Shown: piece by piece, positions 7,564 through 15,262 of the stretch
How the letters are laid out: every line of letters starts with the position of its first letter
Numbering within the stretch: position 1 is the first letter of the stretch
Source: Empedobacter sp036647415
GTDB taxonomy: Bacteria; Bacteroidota; Bacteroidia; Flavobacteriales; Weeksellaceae
Length of the DNA: 64,000 bases
Direction of reading: 5' to 3'
Assembly: GCF_036647415.1 (NCBI RefSeq)
Contig: NZ_JAVXKG010000008.1
Location: forward strand, 1-64,000
Program-made: the position numbers and the translations under genes
The notes under the pieces: model-generated
Databases searched by the model: none
Told to the model about the DNA's origin: nothing
The model's input: only the letters and a program-made list of their open reading frames with translations

Positions 7564-9840
7564 TTACTCTGAAATAATCAAGGTTGTCGGAACGCTAGAA
7601 ATCCAAATACTTTTAGAATCGATTAAGTTTTTCCAACTTTCCATACTAATTAGCATCAAATCCATTTCGTCCAAAAACTCTTTATCCAATTGTTGTTTGT
7701 ATGACAAACTGATGTGATTTGGTGCAATATTTTCTATACTTCGGATAATTTCTTTTACTTCCGAATGGCGTTTTGTGTAACCACTTATATCTACAATAAT
7801 AATCTGAGATTCACTGTTAGAGATTAATCGTTGCGCATACTTCAATAAATCGGCGTCTTTATTTCCAAATAAAGGAAGAAAAACTTTCTCCGCTTTTACG
7901 AAATTTTTATCCAAAACAACACCAACTGGAATTGTAGATTTATTAAGTAATTGTTTTGTTCGCTCGTTGAAAACAGAATGGTCAAACATGTTTTCTTTTC
8001 CAGTAACTTGCCCAATTAAAATATCAGGGTCAATAATTTTTGTTGTAAATCCTAATATATTTCCAAGTAATGAACCCGAATAAATAGAATTTCTAACACC
8101 CATTATCATCAAATCGTAATCGCCTTTTTGTGCAACATCTATAGTATCATGAACCATATCTGTCGAAATTTTGAACATAGTTGTCACATCTTGATTCAAC
8201 TCTTCAGAAACTTCTGTTATCGGATTGAAAATTTCATGTTCACGTTCTTCCAAATTAAAGTGTTGTACTTCGTTACTTTTCATTACGTGAATTGCCGTAA
8301 CTAGCGAATTGTCATCTTGCTTTTTAATAAAACTATTTGCAACACGTAGTAATTCTCCACCTTTTTCGGGCGATTGAAAATCAATTAAAATTTTATATTT
8401 ACTACTATTACTTATTTCGGCTAATTCATTGTCAACTTTTTGTTTTCTAAAAATCCAATTTATAATATCTAAAGCAGGACCTGTCATAAAAGTTGTTACA
8501 AGCGCCATTATCACCATCATTGCAAAGATTTCTGGTGTTAATACGCCGAGATCGTAACCAATATTCAAGACGACTAATTCCATCAATCCACGGGTATTCA
8601 TTAGCGCGCCAATGGTTAAACTATCTTTCCAATTTTGACCAACAAACTTGGCGGCAAAAGCACTTCCGATAAATTTTCCTGAAACAGCAACTAATATAAT
8701 CAATCCCGCTGTTTGCCATAAATGTGGACTATCTAATAAACCGATTTGCGTGCGTAATCCTGTAAAAACGAAAAATAAAGGAAGTAATAAAACTAAGGCT
8801 ACATCTTCTATTTTTTCTATAAATAAATTTCTAAATTTTAAATTTTCAGGCATGATTGTTCCAGCTAAAAATGCTCCGAATAATGCATGAATACCGATGA
8901 TTTCGCTTAAATATGATGAAATAATTAGCACCAAAAAGAAAATTCCGATAATGGGTTTTGTTAATGTTGCTTTAGTAGAATGTATATCTGCAATTCTTTT
9001 TAAGAAAGGACGTACAAAACGTATCATAGCTATAACGTAAACTAATGCTAATAAAATGACGTACAAAGAACTGACGAATGAACCAGCTTTTACAATCGCA
9101 ATAACGGCAGCAAGCAAACACCAAGCGGTAATATCATCGGCGGCGGCACAAGTAATAACAATAGAGCCTAAGCGAGTTTTGCTAATTCCACGTTCTTGTA
9201 CAATTCTTGCTAAAACAGGAAATGCTGTAATACTCATGGAAATACCGATGAACAGAGCAAATGAAAGAAAATTAATTCCTTCTGGCGCAAATTCCATATA
9301 GATTAATCCAGCAAGTGCAAGTCCTAAAGTAAAAGGAATAATAATACTTGCATGGCTGATTACAATAGCATCTTGTGCATTTTTTTTAAGAACTTTAAGA
9401 TCTAATTCCATTCCAATTACATACATAAAAAGAATCAAACCAATTTGGCTAATAAATTCTAAATTACCCAAAGATTCTTTTGGAAAAAGATCGTTAAAAA
9501 ACTCAGGAAAATACATTCCGATAAATGATGGACCAAGAAAAATACCAGCAATAATTTCTCCGATAACAGTTGGTTGTCCAATTTTATTAAAAATCCATCC
9601 AAAAACTCTTGCAGTAAAAATAATGGTCACAATTTGTGCCAATAAAATAGCAAGTGGATGATGAATATTGTGTACGATACTATTTAGGAAATCGTTAAAA
9701 TAATTACTTTCTCCAGCAATTTTTAAAACATGTTTTCCAGCTTCCATTTCTTCCGCTTGTGTTACGATGAAATACATCATAAGTGAACTAAGTAAAATGG
9801 TAACAACGTAAAAGATAGAGTTACGTGTCGATTTTTTCAT
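7564..9840 (-). CDS. CPA2-family cation:proton antiporter (KefB/NapA-like) with C-terminal universal-stress-like region
   Basis: Inner-membrane Na+/H+ or K+/H+ exchanger. The N-terminal half (about 60-440) has 12-13 membrane helices with CPA2 hallmarks: GEIIAGIFLGPSFIG, the AADDITAWCLLA helix carrying the ion-binding acidic residues, and GALMNTRGLMELVVLNIG. An extra N-terminal helix precedes it. The cytoplasmic C-terminal part (about 475-758) resembles two universal-stress-protein folds, including MIMGVRNSIYSGSLLGNILG, and lacks a TrkA-N Rossmann motif, so regulation differs from E. coli KefB/C. I chose the ATG start; an upstream TTG would add six residues. A LytS/LytTR pair lies 98 bases upstream on the same strand. 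Confidence 0.85.
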   Translation of the reverse strand: MKKSTRNSIFYVVTILLSSLMMYFIVTQAEEMEAGKHVLKIAGESNYFNDFLNSIVHNIHHPLAILLAQIVTIIFTARVFGWIFNKIGQPTVIGEIIAGIFLGPSFIGMYFPEFFNDLFPKESLGNLEFISQIGLILFMYVIGMELDLKVLKKNAQDAIVISHASIIIPFTLGLALAGLIYMEFAPEGINFLSFALFIGISMSITAFPVLARIVQERGISKTRLGSIVITCAAADDITAWCLLAAVIAIVKAGSFVSSLYVILLALVYVIAMIRFVRPFLKRIADIHSTKATLTKPIIGIFFLVLIISSYLSEIIGIHALFGAFLAGTIMPENLKFRNLFIEKIEDVALVLLLPLFFVFTGLRTQIGLLDSPHLWQTAGLIILVAVSGKFIGSAFAAKFVGQNWKDSLTIGALMNTRGLMELVVLNIGYDLGVLTPEIFAMMVIMALVTTFMTGPALDIINWIFRKQKVDNELAEISNSSKYKILIDFQSPEKGGELLRVANSFIKKQDDNSLVTAIHVMKSNEVQHFNLEEREHEIFNPITEVSEELNQDVTTMFKISTDMVHDTIDVAQKGDYDLMIMGVRNSIYSGSLLGNILGFTTKIIDPDILIGQVTGKENMFDHSVFNERTKQLLNKSTIPVGVVLDKNFVKAEKVFLPLFGNKDADLLKYAQRLISNSESQIIIVDISGYTKRHSEVKEIIRSIENIAPNHISLSYKQQLDKEFLDEMDLMLISMESWKNLIDSKSIWISSVPTTLIISE

Positions 9841-9938
9841 GGCGTTAATTTTCAGCAAAAATCTGAAATTAATTTATCAAAAAAAGCCTTGAAAGATTAA
9901 ATCAAGTAAAAATGTAATGAAATGGTAATATTATGTAA

Positions 9939-10661
9939 TTAAATGGAAATTCTGTCTACGAAATTTGCTTTGTACACTTCGCTTAAGACTAAATTAATCT
10001 CTTTATTTTCTTTTGATAAAACGTCTAAAGTAACGCTTTCCGAATGAAAATATTTGATATGTTGCATGTTAATAATTTCTCTTTTATTGATACGAACAAA
10101 GTTCTTTTCGGGTAAAATTTCGGATAAATTATCTAACGTAATATTCTTTAGTGTTAATTCGGATAAATCATTGTAAATAACAACTTTATCTCGGCTTTCT
10201 ACGGTAGAAGTGGAGATGTAAAGAATTTGGTTGAATTGCAACAAGATTTTTCCTTTATCTGAATTTAATTGGACAAAAGAATTTTGCTGATTTATAGTTT
10301 GTTGTAAACGTTTTTTTATTTTGTCTATAGCTTGTTGTAAGCGCTCTTTTTTGATTGGCTTTTGTATATAGTCCGTTGCGTCCAAATCAAAAGCGTCAGT
10401 TGCATATTCTTTGTAAGCTGTTGCGAAAATAAAAGGTTTGTTTTGCAATAAATTAGCAACTTGTAAACCATTTATTTTGGGCATTTCTATATCTAAAATA
10501 CAAAAATCAAACTCCAAATTATCCAATTCATTTATAAACAATTCGGGATCTACAAAAGCCTTCACAACTTCTATGTCATCTATTTGTTCGCACAACATTT
10601 TTAGGTATTTTAAACCCAAAATTTCGTCATCAACGAGAATGCATTTTAGTATAGAACTCAT
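9939..10661 (-). CDS. LytTR-family response regulator
   Basis: Two-component response regulator. Receiver domain at about 5-120 with acidic pocket Asp11-Asp12, phospho-acceptor Asp57 in CILDIEMP, the switch Thr in FATAYKEYA and Lys101 in IQKPIK. A LytTR DNA-binding domain follows (about 138-238), with the NFVRINKREIINMQHIKYF block typical of the fold. It overlaps the 3' end of the histidine kinase gene by 32 bases, so translation is coupled. Targets are unknown; the antiporter gene just downstream on the same strand is a candidate for co-transcription. Confidence 0.9.
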   Translation of the reverse strand: MSSILKCILVDDEILGLKYLKMLCEQIDDIEVVKAFVDPELFINELDNLEFDFCILDIEMPKINGLQVANLLQNKPFIFATAYKEYATDAFDLDATDYIQKPIKKERLQQAIDKIKKRLQQTINQQNSFVQLNSDKGKILLQFNQILYISTSTVESRDKVVIYNDLSELTLKNITLDNLSEILPEKNFVRINKREIINMQHIKYFHSESVTLDVLSKENKEINLVLSEVYKANFVDRISI

Positions 10662-11388
10662 GTAAATTGATTTTTAAATTAGCAATATAAATATCTTGTT
10701 CAACGGTTTTAGAAAGTGTGAAATCATTTCCATAAATCATTCGTAATCGATGCTCTAAAGATTCGGATCCGTGACCACCAGTTTCTTTTTTTAAACTATT
10801 TTTAGGCGAAATTTTATTCATGACCTGAATTTGAAAATTCTTTTGATTAAGCTCTATAGAAATTTTAATAAATGAATTTTGCTGTTGAAAATCGGTGTGT
10901 TTGAAAGCATTTTCTATAAAATCAATACTGATTAATGGTGCGATAATTTTTTCTTGATAAAAAGGAGATTGTTCTTCAATTTTTGTTTTGATTTGAAAAT
11001 CAAACAAAGGCGAAACTTTTACTTTATTAATTTCGATAAAATTTTTGGTGAAATCTATTTCATCTTTTACGGTAACAAAATTTGCTTTGCTTTCGTATAA
11101 AATATAGTCCAACACATTTGCCAATTTATCAATTGTATAATAGGTTTGATAGGCATTTGATTGAATAGAATTGAGTATATTTTTGAACAAATGTGGATTT
11201 AGTTTTGCATCATAATTCTCCAATTTTAGTTCATCAACTTTCGATGATAAATTATCTAATCGTTGTGTTTGAAGAGAGTTTAATTTTTTCTCCGATTTCA
11301 ATGTATTGATTAAATATGTTATCATAATGATTAAAAAAATAATCAATGCAATAATTATATAAAGTAAAATTGGTGGAATTGAAATCAT
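10630..11388 (-). CDS. LytS-type sensor histidine kinase (His_kinase family)
   Basis: A short kinase of 252 residues: one N-terminal membrane helix (about 5-28), a coiled segment (about 30-58), the phospho-acceptor block AKLNPHLFKNILNSI with His66, and a GHKL-type ATP-binding domain with N-box IDFIENAFKHTDF (about 172-184) and a GGHGSESLEHRLRMIYG lid. No extracellular or PAS sensing domain is present, so the signal must be perceived through the helix or a partner. It is the partner kinase of the LytTR regulator encoded immediately downstream with a 32-base overlap. Confidence 0.88.
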   Translation of the reverse strand: MISIPPILLYIIIALIIFLIIMITYLINTLKSEKKLNSLQTQRLDNLSSKVDELKLENYDAKLNPHLFKNILNSIQSNAYQTYYTIDKLANVLDYILYESKANFVTVKDEIDFTKNFIEINKVKVSPLFDFQIKTKIEEQSPFYQEKIIAPLISIDFIENAFKHTDFQQQNSFIKISIELNQKNFQIQVMNKISPKNSLKKETGGHGSESLEHRLRMIYGNDFTLSKTVEQDIYIANLKINLHEFYTKMHSR

Positions 11389-11404
11389 AAAGTTGAATGA
11401 AATT

Positions 11405-11412
11405 CAAAGTTA
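11405..11412 (-). promoter_or_regulatory. -7 element of the LytS/LytTR operon
   Basis: Minus-strand TAACTTTG fits TAnnTTTG and lies 16 bases upstream of the kinase ATG. The expected -33 position falls inside the terminator hairpin of the preceding ABC-F gene. Confidence 0.5.
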
Positions 11413-11427
11413 AACTTTTTTGGATAT

Positions 11428-11461
11428 AAAAAAATCCAGAAAGTAGAACGTTCTGGATTTT
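11428..11461 (-). terminator. Intrinsic terminator of the ABC-F gene
   Basis: An 11-base-pair stem (AAAATCCAGAA / TTCTGGATTTT) with a 9-base loop. Read on the minus strand it is followed by a U-run, the correct orientation for the ABC-F gene upstream. Confidence 0.85.
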
Positions 11462-11481
11462 GTTTTATAATGAAAGAAATC

Positions 11482-13104
11482 TTAAGCGTAATATTTAGCT
11501 TTTAATTCTTTTACTTTATCATCTGATAAAAATTCATCGTATGTCATGTAACGATCAATAATTCCATTTGGTGTTAACTCGATAATACGGTTACACGTTG
11601 TTTCAATCAACTCATGATCGTGAGATCCCATTAAAACTGTTCCCTTAAAGTTAACTAATGAGTTATTAAGTGCAGTAATAGATTCTAAGTCTAAGTGACC
11701 TGTTGGCTCGTCTAATAATAATACGTTTGCACGTAATAACATCATACGAGAAAACATACAACGCATTTTTTCTCCTCCTGATAAAACAGAAGATTTTTTA
11801 AGTGCTTCGTCACCAGAAAATAACATTTTTCCTAAGAAACCACGCATAAATTCTTCGTGACGTTCTTCATCAGATTCTGTATATTGGCGTAACCAATCTA
11901 CTAAATTGATATCTTCTTTAAAGAAATCTGTATTATCTAAAGGTAAATAAGCTTGTGTTGTTGTGATACCCCAATTTACTTCACCTGTATCTGGTTTCGC
12001 TTTTCCTGAAAGAATTTCGAAAAATTGAGAAATAGCTTTTGAGTTTCTTGAGAATACACCAACTTTATCACCTTTTCTTAAATTGATATGAGCATCTTTA
12101 AATAAAATCTCACCATCAACCGATGCAGATAAGTTTTCTACTTCTAAGATTTGATCACCAGCTTCGCGAGATTGATCCCAAATAATTGCAGGATATCGAC
12201 GAGATGATGGTTTAATATCTTCGATGTTCAACTTCTCAATCATCTTCTTACGAGATGTTGTTTGCTTCGCTTTGGCAACGTTAGAAGAGAAACGAGCAAT
12301 GAAATCTTGTAATTCTTTCTTCTTTTCTTCAGCTTTCTTATTTTGTTGAGCTCTTTGCTTTGCAGCTAATTGAGAAGACTCGTACCAAAACGTATAGTTA
12401 CCAGAATATAAGTTAAGTTTAGAGAAATCTAAATCACAGATATGTGTACAAACAGCGTCTAAGAAGTGACGGTCGTGAGATACAACAATTACTGTGTTTT
12501 CAAAATTACCTAAGAAATCCTCTAACCAAGAAATTGTATTTACATCCAACTCATTGGTAGGCTCATCTAAGATTAATACATCAGGATTTCCGAATAAAGC
12601 TTGCGCAATCAAAATACGTACTTTCGCTTTATTATCTAAATCTCCCATTAATGTATAATGTAAATCAGTCTCGATTCCTACGTTAGACAACAATGTAGAT
12701 GCGTCAGATTCTGCATTCCAACCATTCATTTCTTCAAATTCAACTCCAAGCTCTCCAGCTTTTATACCGTCTTCTTCAGAAAAATCTGGCTTTGCATACA
12801 AAGCGTCCATACGTTCTTTAATATCGTATAAAACTTTGTTTCCACGTAGAACAGTATCCAATACTGTATATTCGTCGTATTTAAAGTGATTCTGTTCTAA
12901 GACAGACATACGTTTTCCTTTTTCTAAACTTACTTGTCCAGAAGTAGGATCGATTTCACCTGATAGTATTTTTAAAAATGTAGATTTACCTGCTCCATTA
13001 GCACCTATTATTCCGTAACAGTTGCCATTTGCAAATTTTATATTAACTTCGTCGAAAAGTATTCGCTTTCCGAATTGAAGTGATAAATTAGAAACATTTA
13101 ACAT
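11482..13104 (-). CDS. ybiT: ABC-F family ATPase, YbiT type
   Basis: Soluble tandem-ABC protein of the ribosome-associated ABC-F class. NBD1 has a good Walker A (GANGAGKST, residues 34-42) and Walker B (VLILDEP, 176-182) but no LSGGQ (MGDLDNKAK at about 153-161). A charged linker (about 248-295) with SSNVAKAKQTTSRKK follows. NBD2 has a good signature (LSGGE, 441-445) and Walker B (VLLLDEP, 461-467), but its P-loop is destroyed: SRNSKAISQ at 352-360 instead of GxNGxGKST. The order and the poor first signature fit YbiT. I start at the ATG for MLNVSNLSLQ (540 residues); a start 24 codons upstream would overlap the divergent smpB and the promoter. Confidence 0.9.
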   Translation of the reverse strand: MLNVSNLSLQFGKRILFDEVNIKFANGNCYGIIGANGAGKSTFLKILSGEIDPTSGQVSLEKGKRMSVLEQNHFKYDEYTVLDTVLRGNKVLYDIKERMDALYAKPDFSEEDGIKAGELGVEFEEMNGWNAESDASTLLSNVGIETDLHYTLMGDLDNKAKVRILIAQALFGNPDVLILDEPTNELDVNTISWLEDFLGNFENTVIVVSHDRHFLDAVCTHICDLDFSKLNLYSGNYTFWYESSQLAAKQRAQQNKKAEEKKKELQDFIARFSSNVAKAKQTTSRKKMIEKLNIEDIKPSSRRYPAIIWDQSREAGDQILEVENLSASVDGEILFKDAHINLRKGDKVGVFSRNSKAISQFFEILSGKAKPDTGEVNWGITTTQAYLPLDNTDFFKEDINLVDWLRQYTESDEERHEEFMRGFLGKMLFSGDEALKKSSVLSGGEKMRCMFSRMMLLRANVLLLDEPTGHLDLESITALNNSLVNFKGTVLMGSHDHELIETTCNRIIELTPNGIIDRYMTYDEFLSDDKVKELKAKYYA

Positions 13105-13137
13105 AATTTTTGGTATGATGTTTGTTTGACCTTCCGG

Positions 13138-13145
13138 CAAAGTTA
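13138..13145 (-). promoter_or_regulatory. -7 element of the ABC-F gene
   Basis: Minus-strand TAACTTTG, matching TAnnTTTG, 33 bases upstream of the chosen ABC-F ATG. It supports the later start codon, since the longer reading frame would begin upstream of this promoter. Confidence 0.5.
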
Positions 13146-13170
13146 CAAATTTTAATTGGAATAAAATAAA

Positions 13171-13623
13171 GTGCAAAAAGAAGTTACAATTAAGAATAAG
13201 CGCGCCAGGTTTGAATATGAATTAATGGATTCATACGATGCCGGCATCCAGTTGTTTGGAACTGAAATAAAATCAATCCGTATGGGAAAGGCTTCTATTA
13301 CAGAAAGTTTTTGCCAAATGAAAGACGGAGAACTCTATATCATTAATATGTTTATAGACGAATATGATTGGGGAACCTACTTTAATCATAAAACAAGAAG
13401 AGACAGAAAACTTTTATTGCAAAAATCTGAATTACGTAAATTAGAACGTAAAACAAAAGAAACAGGATTGACAATTGTAGCTACAACGCTGTATATAAAC
13501 AATAAAGGGTTGGCTAAATTAAAAATCTATTTGGCAAAAGGAAAGAAACTTTTTGACAAAAGAAACACAATAAAAGGAAAAGATTTGAAAAGAGATTTGG
13601 ATAGAATGATAAAGAATTCTTAA
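13171..13623 (+). CDS. smpB: SsrA-binding protein SmpB
   Basis: Binds tmRNA and delivers it to stalled ribosomes for trans-translation. Family blocks are complete: NKRARFEYELMDSYDAGIQLFGTEIKS near the start, the KASITESFCQM strand, LYIINMFI, NHKTRRDRKLLL, and a basic C-terminal tail (GKKLFDKRNTIKGKDLKRDLDR) that inserts into the mRNA channel. The start codon is GTG. It is divergent from the ABC-F gene across a 66-base gap. The ssrA gene itself is not seen in this window. Confidence 0.95.
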   Translation: MQKEVTIKNKRARFEYELMDSYDAGIQLFGTEIKSIRMGKASITESFCQMKDGELYIINMFIDEYDWGTYFNHKTRRDRKLLLQKSELRKLERKTKETGLTIVATTLYINNKGLAKLKIYLAKGKKLFDKRNTIKGKDLKRDLDRMIKNS

Positions 13624-13689
13624 ATTTGTCTTATTATTGTATAAAAATTAAGTAAATTTTAATATATTTAAAACGCTAAATATTTGATA

Positions 13690-15186
13690 ATGAAAAAGTT
13701 TAATCTATTATTGTCTGCAGTAGTGTTATTCCTAGCGGGTAACTCTTTTGTTGATGCTCAGAATTCTAAGAATCCTTGGGCAATTACAGTTGGTGCTCAC
13801 GCAGTTGATCACAACTCGGCGACTGGTCCATTTAACCAGTATTTCAAAACAGATAACTGGGATATTGTTCCACCGTTATCTAAATTATCTATCATCCGTA
13901 ACTTAAACAGATCTTTTGATGTTGATTTAACTGCTTCTGTTGGTGAAGTTGATAACAACAGATTAGCTATTAAAGATGAATTATTCATCAATGCTGGTTT
14001 AGGTTTACGTTATAAATTAGCTAATGGTTACATTTTAGGTGAGGATTCTTGGTTTGATCCATATATCCGTGTTGGTGCTAACTACCACAGATATGATTAC
14101 ACTGGATTAGCTTTCCCATTAACAGCTTACTACGGTAACGAAAATGGAGGAACTTACCAATTAACAGAAGTTGAAGATTTAGAAAAAAATCATTTTACAA
14201 TTTCTGCAGGAGCTGGATTTAACTTATGGTTTACTAAAAACTTTGGTTTAAACGTTGCTTCTGATTATAACTGGTTACCAGCTTACGGAGGAAAGAATTA
14301 TTTTGACTTCTTTCAACATTCAGTTGGTGTAACTTTCCGTTTCGGAAAACAAGATAGAGATAATGATGGTATTGCAGATGATGAAGATGCATGTCCAGAT
14401 ACTCCAGGTATTGCTACAGGAGATCCAGCTACAAACGGATGTCCAGATACTGACGGAGATGGTATCTTTGATAAAGATGATGCTTGTCCAGAAGTTGCTG
14501 GTTTAGCTGAATTCCAAGGTTGTCCAGATACAGATGGTGACGGTGTTGCTGATAAAGATGACGCATGTCCAGAGGTTGCAGGACCAGTTGAAAACAACGG
14601 ATGTCCTTGGCCAGATACAGATAATGATGGAATCTTAGATAAAGATGACGCTTGTCCAAACGAAGCTGGTTTAGCTCAATTCCAAGGTTGTCCAGATACA
14701 GATGGTGACGGAATCGCTGATAAAGATGATGCTTGTCCAACTGTTAAAGGACCAAAAGAAAACAACGGATGTCCATGGACTGAAGTTCAAGTTGCTTCAC
14801 GTTTATCTAACATTTTATTCGAGTACAACTCTGATAAAATAGTTCCTTCATCTTACGATGACGTACGCGTTGCTGCTCAAATCTTAAATTCTGATGATTT
14901 AAAAGCAAATTCTTACTATATCGATGGTCACGCTGATCAAAGAGGTTCTGATGCTTACAACAAGAAATTATCTTTAAAACGTGCTCAAGCTTTAGTTAAT
15001 GTTTTAGCTGAGAGAGGTGGAGTTGATAAATCTCGTTTAACTGCTCGTGGATTAGGAGAAGCTAACTTGTTATGTACTGAGGAAACAGAAGAATGTTACC
15101 AAAAGAACAGACGTGTTGAAGTTTTACCTAAAAACGCAACAGTTATTGAAACGAAAGTTTTAAAACCAGCTAAAAAGAAGAAATAA
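13690..15186 (+). CDS. OmpA-family outer membrane protein with TSP3 calcium-binding repeats
   Basis: Major outer-membrane porin-like protein that ties the membrane to peptidoglycan. Signal peptide (1-24, ending VDAQ). A beta-barrel of about 195 residues follows, ending in an aromatic strand (SVGVTFRFGKQD). Then come about five thrombospondin type 3 repeats (D-x-D-x-D-G-x-x-D, about 222-356), each binding calcium and containing paired cysteines. The C-terminal OmpA domain (about 368-480) carries NILFEYNSDKI, the DGHADQRGSDAYN peptidoglycan-binding loop and LSLKRAQALVNVL. The start is the ATG; a TTG two codons upstream is less likely. Ends in a strong terminator. Confidence 0.92.
   Translation: MKKFNLLLSAVVLFLAGNSFVDAQNSKNPWAITVGAHAVDHNSATGPFNQYFKTDNWDIVPPLSKLSIIRNLNRSFDVDLTASVGEVDNNRLAIKDELFINAGLGLRYKLANGYILGEDSWFDPYIRVGANYHRYDYTGLAFPLTAYYGNENGGTYQLTEVEDLEKNHFTISAGAGFNLWFTKNFGLNVASDYNWLPAYGGKNYFDFFQHSVGVTFRFGKQDRDNDGIADDEDACPDTPGIATGDPATNGCPDTDGDGIFDKDDACPEVAGLAEFQGCPDTDGDGVADKDDACPEVAGPVENNGCPWPDTDNDGILDKDDACPNEAGLAQFQGCPDTDGDGIADKDDACPTVKGPKENNGCPWTEVQVASRLSNILFEYNSDKIVPSSYDDVRVAAQILNSDDLKANSYYIDGHADQRGSDAYNKKLSLKRAQALVNVLAERGGVDKSRLTARGLGEANLLCTEETEECYQKNRRVEVLPKNATVIETKVLKPAKKKK
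14347..14775 (+). repeat. Tandem coding repeats (TSP3 array) within the OmpA-family gene
   Basis: Tandem DNA repeats encoding units of 27-29 residues of the form CPDTDGDGxxDKDDACP. Two unit types alternate, one ending in (E/Q)FQG and the next in ENNG, which gives a higher-order repeat of about 56 residues (168 bases). Such an array can change length by slippage or recombination. Confidence 0.85.
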
Positions 15187-15211
15187 TAATTCTTTAAATA
15201 GCTTACAATAG

Positions 15212-15245
15212 AAATAGCCACCTCATTGAGGTGGCTATTTTATTT
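15212..15245. terminator. Bidirectional terminator between the OmpA-family and UbiB-family genes
   Basis: Thirteen-base-pair stem AAATAGCCACCTC / GAGGTGGCTATTT with a 3-base loop, lying between convergent genes. Confidence 0.88.
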
Positions 15246-15262
15246 TTTGAAAGTTTTTTTAT

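Noticed and set aside
13105..13176. N-terminal extension of the ABC-F protein
   Set aside because: It would overlap the divergent smpB start and the -7 element, and family members begin at the MLNV-type methionine.
14313..14740. Two long minus-strand frames rich in repeats opposite the TSP3 array
   Set aside because: They are antisense shadows of the tandem repeats; their regular composition mirrors the porin gene.
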